The notes under the pieces are model-generated. The model was given only the letters and a program-made list of their open reading frames with translations. It was not told the origin of the DNA and did not search any database. A stretch of DNA of 64,000 bases from the NCBI RefSeq assembly GCF_002872075.1, contig NZ_PGGU01000002.1, positions 110,854 through 174,853 on the forward strand, given 5' to 3'. Source of the stretch: Microbacterium aurantiacum. Its GTDB lineage: Bacteria > Actinomycetota > Actinomycetes > Actinomycetales > Microbacteriaceae. Of this stretch, positions 8,331 through 16,816 are shown piece by piece; positions within the stretch are counted from its first letter, which is position 1; each line of letters begins with the position of its first letter. The position numbers and the translations under genes were made by a program.

Positions 8331-9510
8331 TCCTGTACACCTTGGCGTCATCTCCACCGAGATACATCGTCGCCCCGTCCACGGCGATCGACGTGTACTC
8401 GCCGTAGTTCGGGATCATCTCCCCGCCACCGTGGTCCCAGTAGGTCGTCGCCGGGATGACGGCCGGTGTCGCCACCTGCGTCCAGTTCACGCCGTCCCTC
8501 GTCGCGAACACGACGTTCTTCGTCATGTCGATCCCCGTGCCGGAGAACCAGTTCCCGACCGAGTACGCGACCCCGTTGTGCACGGTGATGTCCCGCGAGG
8601 CGAAGGATGCGGGCAGGTTGGACATCTGCACTCCGCCCGTCTTCCCCTTGGCGTTCAGGTCGATGTATCCGGTGCTGTTGCTGTCGGACAGGATGATCTT
8701 CGTACCGAGGACCTCGTACTTGGTCGGCTCGTGGCGCTGTGCGAGAGAGAACAAGCGCCCCAGATCGATCGAGGTCCATCGGCCGCCGCTGTACACATCG
8801 AGCAGTCGGTTGGCATTCCCGGCCGCATCACGGACTTCTGCGATCGCCGCGACCTTCCCGCCGACCGCCGCCATCCAGTAATAGCGGTCGTAGGCACTGG
8901 ACCCGCCGGCCGACGCCCTCGCCTTGGTGATCGTCCAGGTCTTCCCGCCATCGGAGCTCTTCTTGATCGCGGCGAGATCCGGCGTCGGCCCGTAGAGCGC
9001 GGGATCCGGGTTGACGACGCTGCCGGCGAGGAAGATCTCGCTGCCGCTCCTGGCGATGTCGAAGACGTGCTGGAAGGGGGTGGCGGCATTGTAGGTCCAG
9101 GATCCGCCGGCGTTCGTGGCGTATCCGACAGGAGCCGTCCAGGGCGCCTTCGGGTCGACGTCGGCGGCGTAGACCTTTCCGTCGATGACACGCAGCGCCT
9201 TCAGCTCCTCGCCGTTCACGGTCAGCTGCTTCGTCAGCGCTCCCGTGGTGACGCTGAGGGAGTTGAGATCGACCGGCCCGGTGTTGGCGTCGTAGTCGCC
9301 GTAACTGGAGTAGACCTGCCCGCCGGCGACGGCCAGATCGGTGAGGACGTCACCGGCGGCGGCCGCCGACGTGTTCGTTCCCAGCAGCACCGGGATCTCG
9401 TCGGCGGCGATGGCGGGTGAGGAGAAGACGGGAATGAGAAAAGCCGTGGTTGCAACGACAACGGCGGCTTTGACGGGTGTGCGCACGAGTCCTCTTTCGT
9501 AGGCGTTCAT
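8308..9510 (-). CDS. Exported beta-propeller-like protein of unknown function
   Basis: A 400-residue protein with an N-terminal Sec signal (residues 1-36, ending SSPAIAA). The remainder is rich in short beta-strands with repeated Gly/Asp turns. SSDGGKTWT resembles the Asp-box/BNR repeat found on sialidase-like propellers, and later blades carry ATRDGVNWTQV and VDGATMYLGGDDAKVYRIS. No catalytic motif is recognisable and there is no membrane or cell-wall anchor, so it is probably secreted. It stands alone between the acetyltransferase (convergent, 23-base overlap) and the aminobutyraldehyde dehydrogenase. I do not recognise an orthologue with a known function; a glycan-binding or adhesive role is only a guess from the fold type. 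Confidence 0.75.
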   Translation of the reverse strand: MNAYERGLVRTPVKAAVVVATTAFLIPVFSSPAIAADEIPVLLGTNTSAAAAGDVLTDLAVAGGQVYSSYGDYDANTGPVDLNSLSVTTGALTKQLTVNGEELKALRVIDGKVYAADVDPKAPWTAPVGYATNAGGSWTYNAATPFQHVFDIARSGSEIFLAGSVVNPDPALYGPTPDLAAIKKSSDGGKTWTITKARASAGGSSAYDRYYWMAAVGGKVAAIAEVRDAAGNANRLLDVYSGGRWTSIDLGRLFSLAQRHEPTKYEVLGTKIILSDSNSTGYIDLNAKGKTGGVQMSNLPASFASRDITVHNGVAYSVGNWFSGTGIDMTKNVVFATRDGVNWTQVATPAVIPATTYWDHGGGEMIPNYGEYTSIAVDGATMYLGGDDAKVYRISAPAVP

Positions 9511-9618
9511 TGAAGGAGTGCCATTCCCGTAGATCGGCCACTTCCCCAGCGCACGCTTACGACAGCGTCACTCTATTGCCGCGACTCCACCGCCGATACT
9601 CGACCTTCGTCGTGTGCT

Positions 9619-9636
9619 GCCGGACTTTCGTCCGGC
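9619..9636 (-). terminator. Hairpin downstream of the aminobutyraldehyde dehydrogenase gene
   Basis: GCCGGAC and GTCCGGC form a perfect 7-bp stem with a TTTC loop, about 40 bases past the dehydrogenase stop. It lacks a clear U-tract, so a Rho-independent terminator is likely but not certain. Confidence 0.4.
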
Positions 9637-9666
9637 GACGCGTCCGGCGACTTCTCCGGCGACATC
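9631..9666. repeat. Three 12-bp tandem repeats (TCCGGCGAC + 3 nt)
   Basis: TCCGGCGAC occurs at 9631, 9643 and 9655, each followed by a variable triplet (GCG, TTC, ATC). It lies in the 163-base gap between the exported protein gene and the dehydrogenase gene and overlaps the hairpin at 9619-9636. No function is evident. Confidence 0.6.
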
Positions 9667-9673
9667 TTCGGCA

Positions 9674-11110
9674 TCAGCCGAGCGCGCTCATCACGTGCTT
9701 GACGCGCGTGTAGTCGTCGAAGCCGTACTGGGAGAGATCCTTGCCGTAGCCGGAGTGCTTGAAGCCGCCGTGCGGCATGTCCGACACGAACGGGATGTGC
9801 GTGTTGATCCAGACGCAGCCGAAGTCGAGGTCACGGGAGAACCGCATCGCCCGCCCATGGTCGGCGGTCCACACCGACGACGCGAGCGCGAAGTCGACGC
9901 CGTTCGCGAGCTCCAGCGCTTCCTCATCGGTCTCGAAGGACTGCACGGTGAGCACCGGACCGAAGACCTCTCCCTGCACGACCTCGTCGTCCTGGCGAAC
10001 GCCCGTCACGATGGTCGCCTCGAAGAAGTAACCGCGCTCACCCTGCCGCCGGCCACCGATCTCGATCTTCGCGTGCGCGGGAAGCCGTTCGATGAAGCCC
10101 GAGACCTGGTCGAGCTGGGCCGCGCTGCTGAGCGGACCGTAGAGCACGCCCGCCTCGTGCGGACCGCCGGCGCGCGCACCCGTCCTCGCCCGCTCGACCA
10201 GGGCCGCGACGAGCTCGTCGTGCTTCGACGCATGCACGAGAACCCGCGTCGCCGCCGTGCAGTCCTGCCCGGCGTTGAAGAACGCCCCGGTGATGATCCC
10301 CTCCACCGCCTTCTCGATGGAGGCGTCCGCGAACACGATCGCCGGCGCCTTGCCGCCGAGCTCCAGGTGCACCCGTTTGACATCGTTCGCCGCCGATCGC
10401 GCGACGGCCATGCCGGCCCGCACGGAACCGGTGATCGCCACCATCTGCGGCGTCGGATGCTCCACGAGGGCCACACCGGTGTCGCGATCGCCGAGCACGA
10501 CGTTCAGCGTTCCGGCCGGCGTGTGCTTCGCCACGATCTCGGCGAGCAGCAGGGTCGACTGCGGCGTCGTCTCCGCCGGCTTCAGCACGACGGCGTTGCC
10601 CGCGGCGAGCGCCGGTGCGATCTTCCAGACCGCCATGTTCAGGGGGTAGTTCCAGGGCGTGACCTGGCCGATCACGCCGATCGGCTCGCGGCGCACGAAC
10701 GAGGTGTGCCCGGCGAGGTACTCCCCGGCCGAGCGCCCCTCGAGGCTGCGCGCGGCACCCGCGAAGAACCGCAGCTGGTCGACGGACTGCATGATCTCGT
10801 CCGCCACCAGCGTCGCGCGCGGCTTACCGGTGTCCTGCGATTCGAGGTCGGCGAACTCCTCCGCGCGGTCCTGCATCTCATCGGCGATCCGGAAAAGCGC
10901 GAGCTGACGGTCTGCCGGGGTTGTCTCGCGCCACAGCGGGAAGGCGGCGGATGCTGCCGCGTACGCCGCGTCGACATCGCGGCGGTCCGAGACCGGGAGC
11001 GAGCCGTAGACCTCCTCCGTTGCGGGATCGATGAGCGGTATCGTGCCGCCTCCGTGCACGGGGACGTACCGACCGCCGATGAAGTTCTGCAGGGAAGACT
11101 GTGTGCGCAT
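9674..11110 (-). CDS. Gamma-aminobutyraldehyde dehydrogenase
   Basis: A 478-residue NAD(P)-dependent aldehyde dehydrogenase. The motifs are VTPWNYPLNMAVWKIAPAL (substrate/NAD region), KPAETTP, LELGGKAP with the general-base Glu, and NAGQDCTAATR with the catalytic Cys (about residue 285). The combination NAGQDC with a PatD-like N-terminus (IGGRYVP) and context next to a PuuB-like amine oxidase point to oxidation of 4-aminobutyraldehyde to GABA in putrescine breakdown. The ATG at 11110 was preferred to the one at 11119 because GGATAGGA lies at a workable distance before it. It is divergent from the Lrp gene, and the palindrome at 11138-11154 lies between them. Betaine-aldehyde or another aminoaldehyde substrate remains possible. 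Confidence 0.8.
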   Translation of the reverse strand: MRTQSSLQNFIGGRYVPVHGGGTIPLIDPATEEVYGSLPVSDRRDVDAAYAAASAAFPLWRETTPADRQLALFRIADEMQDRAEEFADLESQDTGKPRATLVADEIMQSVDQLRFFAGAARSLEGRSAGEYLAGHTSFVRREPIGVIGQVTPWNYPLNMAVWKIAPALAAGNAVVLKPAETTPQSTLLLAEIVAKHTPAGTLNVVLGDRDTGVALVEHPTPQMVAITGSVRAGMAVARSAANDVKRVHLELGGKAPAIVFADASIEKAVEGIITGAFFNAGQDCTAATRVLVHASKHDELVAALVERARTGARAGGPHEAGVLYGPLSSAAQLDQVSGFIERLPAHAKIEIGGRRQGERGYFFEATIVTGVRQDDEVVQGEVFGPVLTVQSFETDEEALELANGVDFALASSVWTADHGRAMRFSRDLDFGCVWINTHIPFVSDMPHGGFKHSGYGKDLSQYGFDDYTRVKHVMSALG

Positions 11111-11137
11111 GGCGGCCATCCTATCCAGAGGCCCACT

Positions 11138-11154
11138 ATTTCGATAGTCGAAAT
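11138..11154. promoter_or_regulatory. Perfect palindrome in the divergent aldehyde dehydrogenase / lrp region
   Basis: ATTTCGATAGTCGAAAT consists of two perfect 7-base arms around TAG. It sits between the dehydrogenase start (11110) and the lrp promoter. Size and symmetry fit an Lrp/AsnC dimer site, so the divergent Lrp protein is the obvious candidate ligand. Confidence 0.6.
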
Positions 11155-11175
11155 GGATCTACACGACTGAATCAG

Positions 11176-11204
11176 TTGCATCGAGCACGTCTCCGTGTCA
11201 ATAT
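11176..11204 (+). promoter_or_regulatory. Leaderless promoter of the lrp gene
   Basis: TTGCAT (11176-11181) and CAATAT (11199-11204) are 17 bases apart. The ATG follows six bases after the -10, with no ribosome site, so the transcript should begin at or next to the start codon. A small palindrome, ACTGAATCAGT (11166-11176), abuts the -35. Confidence 0.5.
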
Positions 11205-11210
11205 CGACGG

Positions 11211-11678
11211 ATGAGCGCCACACGGAAGCAGCCCGCACTCGACGATGTCTCGAAGAAGATCATCGAGCTCCTCCAGGAGGACGGCCGCCGCCCCTACGCC
11301 GAGATCGGCCGCGCGGTCGGCCTCAGCGAAGCCGCTGCCCGGCAGCGCGTGCAGCGCATGACGGAGGCGGGGACCATCCAGATCGTCGCCGTCACCGACC
11401 CGATGCAACTCGGATTCCACCGCATGTCGATGATCGGCATCCGCGTCTCCGGCGATCCGCGCACCATCGCCGAGGAGCTCACCCAGATCACAGAGCTCGC
11501 GTATGTCGTGGTCACCCTGGGCACCTTCGACATCCTGGTCGAGGCCGTCTGCGAGAGCGACGAGCATCTGATCGACCTCATCGCGACGCGCATCCGCACC
11601 ATCCCCGGCGTCACGCACACCGAGAGCCTGCTCTACGCGGGTCTCTACAAGGACCTCTACAACTGGGGGACGCGCTGA
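11211..11678 (+). CDS. Lrp/AsnC-family transcriptional regulator
   Basis: A 155-residue regulator. The N-terminal helix-turn-helix is LDDVSKKIIELLQEDGRRPYAEIGRAVGLSEAAARQRVQRM (about residues 10-50), and the C-terminal RAM effector domain (about 70-150) has the expected alpha/beta sandwich with YVVVTLGTFDILVEAVCES. It is the first gene of a plus-strand operon with the amine oxidase (stop/start overlap TGATG) and the cupin, and is divergent from the aldehyde dehydrogenase. It probably controls both sides in response to an amine or amino acid. A long antisense or overlapping frame in this area has no support. Confidence 0.9.
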   Translation: MSATRKQPALDDVSKKIIELLQEDGRRPYAEIGRAVGLSEAAARQRVQRMTEAGTIQIVAVTDPMQLGFHRMSMIGIRVSGDPRTIAEELTQITELAYVVVTLGTFDILVEAVCESDEHLIDLIATRIRTIPGVTHTESLLYAGLYKDLYNWGTR

Positions 11679-13081
11679 TGGGAACCACTGTCTTCGAGCG
11701 CCGCCGGCCCGCGGCATCCGTCGTCGACCACGCGCTGCAGAGCACCTCGTTCGCCGTCTTCTGGCTCGACGACGTGCGACGCACGGAGTACCCACGCATC
11801 GCGGGCGACGTCCGCGCCGACCTCGCGATCGTCGGCGGGGGCTACGCCGGACTGTGGACCGCCATCCGGGCCAAGGAACGCGATCCCGGCCGTCGCGTCG
11901 TGCTGCTGGAGGCTTCGCGCGTCGCGTGGGCGGCATCCGGGCGCAACGGCGGGTTCTGCGAGGCGAGCCTCACGCACGGTCACGAGAACGGCGTGAACCG
12001 CTGGCCGAAGGAGATCGACCGGCTCGAGGAGCTGGGCGCGGAGAACCTCGACGGCATCGGCGACACCGTGCGGCGCTACGGCATCGACGCCGACTTCGAG
12101 CGCACCGGGCAGCTCGCGGTGGCCGTCGAACCGCATCAGGTGGAGTGGCTCCGCGAAGAGGAGGGCTTCCTCGATCAGGACGCCGTGCGAGCGGAGGTGA
12201 ACTCCGACACGTACCTCGCCGGAGCATGGGATCGCGACGGCTGCGCCCTGGTGCACCCGGCCAAGCTGGGCCTCGAGCTCGCCCGCGTGGCGACCGAGCT
12301 CGGCGTCGAGATCTACGAGCACTCGCGCGTGCGCGGTGTCGACGGAGACGGTGCCGGCCCGATCGCGCTGCAGACCGACGGCGGACGGGTCACGGCCGAG
12401 GCGGTCGCGCTGGGCACGAACGTCTTCCCCTCGCTCCTGACCCGCAACCGCCTGATGACCGTTCCGGTCTACGACTACGTGCTGATGACCGAGCCGCTCA
12501 CCGCGTCGCAACTGGCCGACATCGGATGGTCGAACCGGCAGGGCCTCGCCGACAGCGCGAATCAGTTCCACTACTACCGGCTCTCTGCGGACAACCGCAT
12601 CCTGTTCGGCGGATACGACGCGATCTACCACTTCGGCGGCAAGGTGCGCCCGGAGTACGAGAACCGGATGCCGAGCCATCGCCGCCTCGCCGAGCACTTC
12701 TTCACGACCTTCCCGCAGCTGGAGGGCCTGCGCTTCACGCACCGCTGGGCGGGGGCGATCGACTCCTCCAGCCGCTTCTGCGCGTTCTTCGGAACAGCGC
12801 GCCGGGGGCGGGTCGCTTACGCGACCGGATTCACCGGGCTCGGCGTCGGTGCCGCGCGCTTCGCCGCCGACGTCATGCTCGACAAGCTGTCGGGCGTCGC
12901 CACGGAGCGCACCGAGCTGCGGATGGTGCGGGAGAGGCCGATCCCGTTCCCGCCCGAGCCGGCCGCGTCCGTCGGAATCAACCTGGTGCGGGCCGCCATG
13001 AACCAGGCGGATCACAACGGAGGCCGGCGCAACCTGTTCCTCAAGGCGCTCGACGCCGTCGGCATGGGCTTCGACTCATGA
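11678..13081 (+). CDS. FAD-dependent amine oxidoreductase, PuuB/DAO family
   Basis: A 467-residue flavoprotein of the DAO (D-amino-acid oxidase-like) family. The dinucleotide-binding motif DLAIVGGGYAGLWTAIRA lies at about residues 50-67 and is followed by VVLLEA and by ASGRNGGFCEA, the loop that holds FAD in gamma-glutamylputrescine oxidases. The C-terminal THRWAGAIDSSSRFCAFFG and ATGFTGLGVGAARFAADVMLD complete the FAD site. It overlaps the Lrp gene by one base and the cupin by four, so the three are co-translated. With the divergent aminobutyraldehyde dehydrogenase it would oxidise putrescine or a derivative, feeding GABA formation. No glutamylputrescine synthetase gene lies nearby, so the true amine substrate is open. 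Confidence 0.82.
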   Translation: MGTTVFERRRPAASVVDHALQSTSFAVFWLDDVRRTEYPRIAGDVRADLAIVGGGYAGLWTAIRAKERDPGRRVVLLEASRVAWAASGRNGGFCEASLTHGHENGVNRWPKEIDRLEELGAENLDGIGDTVRRYGIDADFERTGQLAVAVEPHQVEWLREEEGFLDQDAVRAEVNSDTYLAGAWDRDGCALVHPAKLGLELARVATELGVEIYEHSRVRGVDGDGAGPIALQTDGGRVTAEAVALGTNVFPSLLTRNRLMTVPVYDYVLMTEPLTASQLADIGWSNRQGLADSANQFHYYRLSADNRILFGGYDAIYHFGGKVRPEYENRMPSHRRLAEHFFTTFPQLEGLRFTHRWAGAIDSSSRFCAFFGTARRGRVAYATGFTGLGVGAARFAADVMLDKLSGVATERTELRMVRERPIPFPPEPAASVGINLVRAAMNQADHNGGRRNLFLKALDAVGMGFDS

Positions 13082-13425
13082 CCGGGATCGCGGCGGGGAC
13101 CGGGGTGGACGCCACAGCTCTCGCGCTCGCGCATGAACCCCTGCCCGCCGATTCGGTGCTGTCCGGTGAACCGACGACGGCCCTCCACCCGCTCGCCCGC
13201 GTCGGCCGCACCGAGGTCGGCATCTGGGAGATGTCGCCGGGCACGGCATCCGACACCGAGGTCGACGAGGTGTTCGTCGTGCTGTCAGGGCGCGCGCGGA
13301 TCGCGTTCGAGGATCCTGCGCTCCCCGATCTCGAGGTCGGCCCCGGCTCCGTGGTGCGCCTCGCCGAGGGGATGCGCACCGTGTGGAGGGTCACCGAGAC
13401 CCTGCGCAAGGTGTACGTCGCCTGA
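13078..13425 (+). CDS. Small cupin protein
   Basis: A 115-residue single-domain cupin. The central strands read VGIWEMSPGTASDTEVDEVFVVLSG..., the position of cupin motif 1, but the usual metal-binding histidines are mostly absent. A PGSVVRLAEGMRTVW segment fits motif 2. This resembles the DUF861/EutQ-like cupins often found beside amine-oxidising enzymes. It overlaps the oxidase gene by ATGA and ends the operon. Its role is unknown; it may be an accessory or ligand-sensing protein. The paired palindromes at 13456-13586 follow 30 bases after its stop. Confidence 0.78.
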   Translation: MTGIAAGTGVDATALALAHEPLPADSVLSGEPTTALHPLARVGRTEVGIWEMSPGTASDTEVDEVFVVLSGRARIAFEDPALPDLEVGPGSVVRLAEGMRTVWRVTETLRKVYVA

Positions 13426-13455
13426 GTCGCTCTTCCTGCATCCGCATCTGTCCTT

Positions 13456-13586
13456 CAGGTGGCACCTCCGGTCGCTCTGGCGCCCATATTCCGACTGCAG
13501 GTGCCACCTGAGCGCGTGCACGCTTCCTTCGGGTGGCACCTCTGGTCGCTCTGGCACCCAGATTCCGACCACAGGCGCCACCCGAA
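13456..13586. repeat. Paired palindromic repeat, copy 1 (two hairpins)
   Basis: Element a (13456-13510) has perfect 12-base arms CAGGTGGCACCT / AGGTGCCACCTG. Element b (13528-13586) has arms CGGGTGGCACCT / AGGCGCCACCCG with one mismatch. The two share their interiors closely, including GGTCGCTCTGG near the left arm and ATTCCGAC near the right. Seventeen bases separate them. They lie between two convergent genes (cupin and PucR). The same architecture recurs at 18260-18388 and 19561-19691. Confidence 0.9.
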
Positions 13587-13622
13587 CGGGCGGGCGCGGG
13601 TGAGACATCCGTGCGCGCCCCT

Positions 13623-15161
13623 TCAGCGCGATGCGGCCGTGTACGCCGAGAGCGCGAGATGCAGGGCGGCGAGCATCTCACCGTCGTCGAGGTCGGCGTC
13701 CAGCAGATCGCCGATGAGCGTCAGCCGCTGATAGAACACCGAGCGGGAGAGGTGGGATGCTGCTGCTGCGGCCGTGCGGTTGCCGGGGTGCTGCACGAGC
13801 GCGCCGAGCACGAAGAGCAGATCCCCGCCGGAGTCCTGGTCGTGCCGGATCAGCGGTCCGAGCATCCGCTCGCTGTGCTCCTGCAGCCGGTGGTCACCCT
13901 GCAGGGCGCTCACCAGGCGCGTGAGCGGGCGGTCGTCCACGCGCCGGAAGCCGCCGTCCGCAAGCCCCGGCGCGAGGGCGCGGACGGCAGGAAGGGAGTC
14001 CAGCAGCTCTGCGACGGAATCGGATGCGGCGCCGATGGCAAGTCCCCGTCCGATGCCACCGGCGATGCGCCGAGCCGCAGCATCGCCCAGCGACTCACCG
14101 GCGGGGAATGACAGCAGCACGACGATGACGCCATCGATGGCGGCGCCGATCGAGCCGGCACCGGGCACGGCATCGCGGACGGCGGCGAGCGCGGCGTCGG
14201 ACACGTCCGGTGACACCGCATCCGCCGCCAACGCCTGAAGTCGCCGCCTGCGCACCGGGAAGCCGCTCGCCTCCAGCCGTGCCTGCGCATCCGCCGTCGT
14301 CGTGTACTGCTGCTCGACCAGCGACGCGAGCAGCCGGCGCTGCGAGAGCAGCTCCCAGGCCCCCTCGCCGTCCGCGAGCCGTGCCAGTGCGAGCGCGGTC
14401 GCCGCCTGTTCCAGCACAGTCGTGCGCCCTGCCGGATGGGAAGGTCCGGGGGCTGCGAGCAGACTCCCCCACCGGATGCCCCGGCCCTCGACCGGGACCA
14501 CGTTCCAGCCCTGCTCGTGCCCGTCGGCGATCCGCCGCGAACGCGCCCCCCAGCCGTCCAGAAGGCCCGCATCGTCACGGGAGCCGGCGGCGACGACCTC
14601 GTGGGCGAGGTTCTCCAGCACGACGCCGGTGCCGAGCGCGCGAGCGGTCTCGCGCACGATGACGTCGGCGGGCGCGCCGCGCAGGCTCAGTGCGGTGAAC
14701 AGCTCATGCAGCTGCTGCCGACGCTGCAGCGCGTCGAGCTGCCCGGCGATGATGCGCCTGTGCACGGCCTCGGTGACCGCGACGAACTTCACCTCCCGTT
14801 CGAGGCTGATGAGGGCGACGCGCTCCCGGCGGCACGCCTCGACGAAAGCGGGAGGAGCCACGGCGAATCGGGTGCCGAGCTCGAGCACGACCCCGGCGAC
14901 GCCGGCGTCCGCGAGTTCGGATGCCAGGACGGACAGACCCTCGGCATCTCCCGGCCAGCCGGCACCGGTCGAGAGGAGCAGCTCCCCGCCGTCGAGCAAC
15001 GCGGCGACACGGGGGCTGTCCGAGACGTGGACCCAGCGGAGAGTCGCCTCCAGGCTGGCCGGGTCGGTGAGGACGTCGGGAAATCCCGTCTGCACCGCGT
15101 GCATCGACAGCACCTCGGCGACGTCCGGCAATCCGGCGAGCTGCTCTGCGTGAAGCTTCAT
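13623..15161 (-). CDS. PucR-family transcriptional regulator
   Basis: A 512-residue regulator. The N-terminal PucR (PUR) domain (about residues 1-130) contains the typical VHVSDSPRVAALLDGGELLLSTG stretch. A central GGDEF-like/linker region follows, and the C-terminal helix-turn-helix (about 450-505) reads NRTAAAAASHLSRSVFYQRL, preceded by the LLFVLGALVQHPG lead-in typical of the family. The start at 15161 (MKLHAEQLAGLPDVAEVL) was chosen because the PucR domain begins there; a start at 15242 would add 27 atypical residues. It is divergent from the MmsA/transaminase pair and probably activates them. PucR proteins commonly govern purine, pyrimidine, GABA or beta-alanine use. Confidence 0.85.
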   Translation of the reverse strand: MKLHAEQLAGLPDVAEVLSMHAVQTGFPDVLTDPASLEATLRWVHVSDSPRVAALLDGGELLLSTGAGWPGDAEGLSVLASELADAGVAGVVLELGTRFAVAPPAFVEACRRERVALISLEREVKFVAVTEAVHRRIIAGQLDALQRRQQLHELFTALSLRGAPADVIVRETARALGTGVVLENLAHEVVAAGSRDDAGLLDGWGARSRRIADGHEQGWNVVPVEGRGIRWGSLLAAPGPSHPAGRTTVLEQAATALALARLADGEGAWELLSQRRLLASLVEQQYTTTADAQARLEASGFPVRRRRLQALAADAVSPDVSDAALAAVRDAVPGAGSIGAAIDGVIVVLLSFPAGESLGDAAARRIAGGIGRGLAIGAASDSVAELLDSLPAVRALAPGLADGGFRRVDDRPLTRLVSALQGDHRLQEHSERMLGPLIRHDQDSGGDLLFVLGALVQHPGNRTAAAAASHLSRSVFYQRLTLIGDLLDADLDDGEMLAALHLALSAYTAASR

Positions 15162-15302
15162 ACACTCTGTCCGGAATCTGCCGAAGTTCGCGACGCTCTG
15201 CCGCCTCCCATCGATCCTGCCCTCTGAAAACATGGAAAGCAAGCGAGATCACCTCGCCGGTCAGAACGTTCGATCACTGCACTTCATATCGGGAGCCCCT
15301 CC

Positions 15303-16787
15303 GTGAGCACTGTCCTCCACCTCATCGACGGCCAAGAGACCGCCGAGGCCGCGCGCACCGGCGACATCTTCAATCCGGCCACGGGCGCCGTGCAGCGACA
15401 CGTCGCTTTCGCCTCGGCGGCGGAGGCCGAGACCGCCGTCGCCGCCGCGAAGGCCGCTCTCCCCGGGTGGCGCTCGTCGAGCCTCATCAAGCGCGCCGAT
15501 GTCTTCTTCCGACTGCGCCAGATCCTCGCGGATCGCACCGGCGAGCTCGCCGCGATCGTCACCGACGAACACGGCAAGGTGCTCTCCGATGCCGTCGGCG
15601 AGGTCTCCCGCGGCATCGAGAACGTCGAGTTCGCCGCCGGCCTCGTGCACCTGCTCAAGGGCGAGCGCGCCGAGCAGGTGTCGCGCGGCGTCGACGTGCA
15701 CTCGGTCAAGCAGCCCGTCGGCGTGGTCGCGGCGATCACGCCCTTCAACTTCCCGGTGATGGTGCCACTGTGGATGGTCGCGTCGGCGATCGCCTGCGGC
15801 AACACCGTCGTGCTCAAGCCCAGCGAGAAGGACCCGTCGGCGGCGGTCTGGCTGGCGAAGGCGTTCCTGGAGGCGGGACTCCCCGCCGGCGTCCTGAACG
15901 TCGTGCACGGCGACAAGGTCGCGGTCGACGCGCTGCTCGACTCCCCCGACGTCGCCGCGATCAGCTTTGTCGGCTCGACCCCGATCGCCCGCTCGATCTA
16001 CCAGCGCGCCTCGGCGAACGGCAAGCGCGTGCAGGCACTCGGCGGCGCGAAGAATCACATGGTCGTGATGCCGGATGCCGACATCGAATCGGCGACCGCC
16101 GCAGCGATCTCCGCCGCTTACGGTTCGGCCGGCGAGCGCTGCATGGCCGTCTCGGTGCTCGTCGCCGTCGGAGACATCGCCGACGACCTCGTCGCCGGTA
16201 TCCGCGACCGCATCGCCACGCTGCAGATCGGTCCCGGCACCGACCCGTCCAGCGAGATGGGCCCGCTGATCACCCGCGAACACCGCGACAAGGTGGCCTC
16301 CTATGTCACCGGCGCCGCCGCCGAGGGGGCGACGGTCGTCGTCGACGGCACCCGGAAGTCGTTCGCCGCAGACGGGTTCTTCATCGGCGTCAGCCTGCTC
16401 GACGACGTCAAGCCCGGAATGAAGGTCTACGAGGACGAGATCTTCGGACCGGTGCTGTCGGTCGTGCGCGTCGAGACCTATGCGGATGCCGTCGAGCTGA
16501 TCAACGCCAACGCCTACGGCAACGGCACCGCGATCTTCACCCGCGACGGTGGCACCGCCCGTCAGTTCGAGTTCGACATCGAGGTCGGGATGGTCGGCGT
16601 GAACGTGCCGATCCCGGTCCCGGTCGGGGCGTTCTCGTTCGGCGGCTGGAAGGACTCGCTGTTCGGCGACTCGCACATCTACGGCCCCGAGTCGGTCCAC
16701 TTCTACACGCGGTCGAAGGTCGTCACCACACGCTGGCCCGACCACACGCCCGCTCAGGTCGACCTGGGCTTCCCGAGCAACCACTGA
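15303..16787 (+). CDS. mmsA: CoA-acylating (methyl)malonate-semialdehyde dehydrogenase
   Basis: A 494-residue aldehyde dehydrogenase of the MmsA/IolA subgroup. AITPFNFPVMVPLWM, ALGGAKNHMVVMPDAD (in place of the ELGGKSP of hydrolytic enzymes) and GSAGERCMAVSV with the catalytic Cys at about residue 280 are diagnostic of the CoA-dependent form. It converts methylmalonate or malonate semialdehyde plus CoA to propionyl- or acetyl-CoA, CO2 and NADH. The GTG start at 15303 has GGGAG upstream. The next gene is a class III transaminase with a 29-base gap, so together they would turn beta-alanine into malonate semialdehyde and then acetyl-CoA. Valine or inositol breakdown is less likely, because no other genes of those pathways are present. 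Confidence 0.9.
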   Translation: MSTVLHLIDGQETAEAARTGDIFNPATGAVQRHVAFASAAEAETAVAAAKAALPGWRSSSLIKRADVFFRLRQILADRTGELAAIVTDEHGKVLSDAVGEVSRGIENVEFAAGLVHLLKGERAEQVSRGVDVHSVKQPVGVVAAITPFNFPVMVPLWMVASAIACGNTVVLKPSEKDPSAAVWLAKAFLEAGLPAGVLNVVHGDKVAVDALLDSPDVAAISFVGSTPIARSIYQRASANGKRVQALGGAKNHMVVMPDADIESATAAAISAAYGSAGERCMAVSVLVAVGDIADDLVAGIRDRIATLQIGPGTDPSSEMGPLITREHRDKVASYVTGAAAEGATVVVDGTRKSFAADGFFIGVSLLDDVKPGMKVYEDEIFGPVLSVVRVETYADAVELINANAYGNGTAIFTRDGGTARQFEFDIEVGMVGVNVPIPVPVGAFSFGGWKDSLFGDSHIYGPESVHFYTRSKVVTTRWPDHTPAQVDLGFPSNH

Positions 16788-16816
16788 CGCAGCATCCGAT
16801 TCCAGAGGAGTCACCC

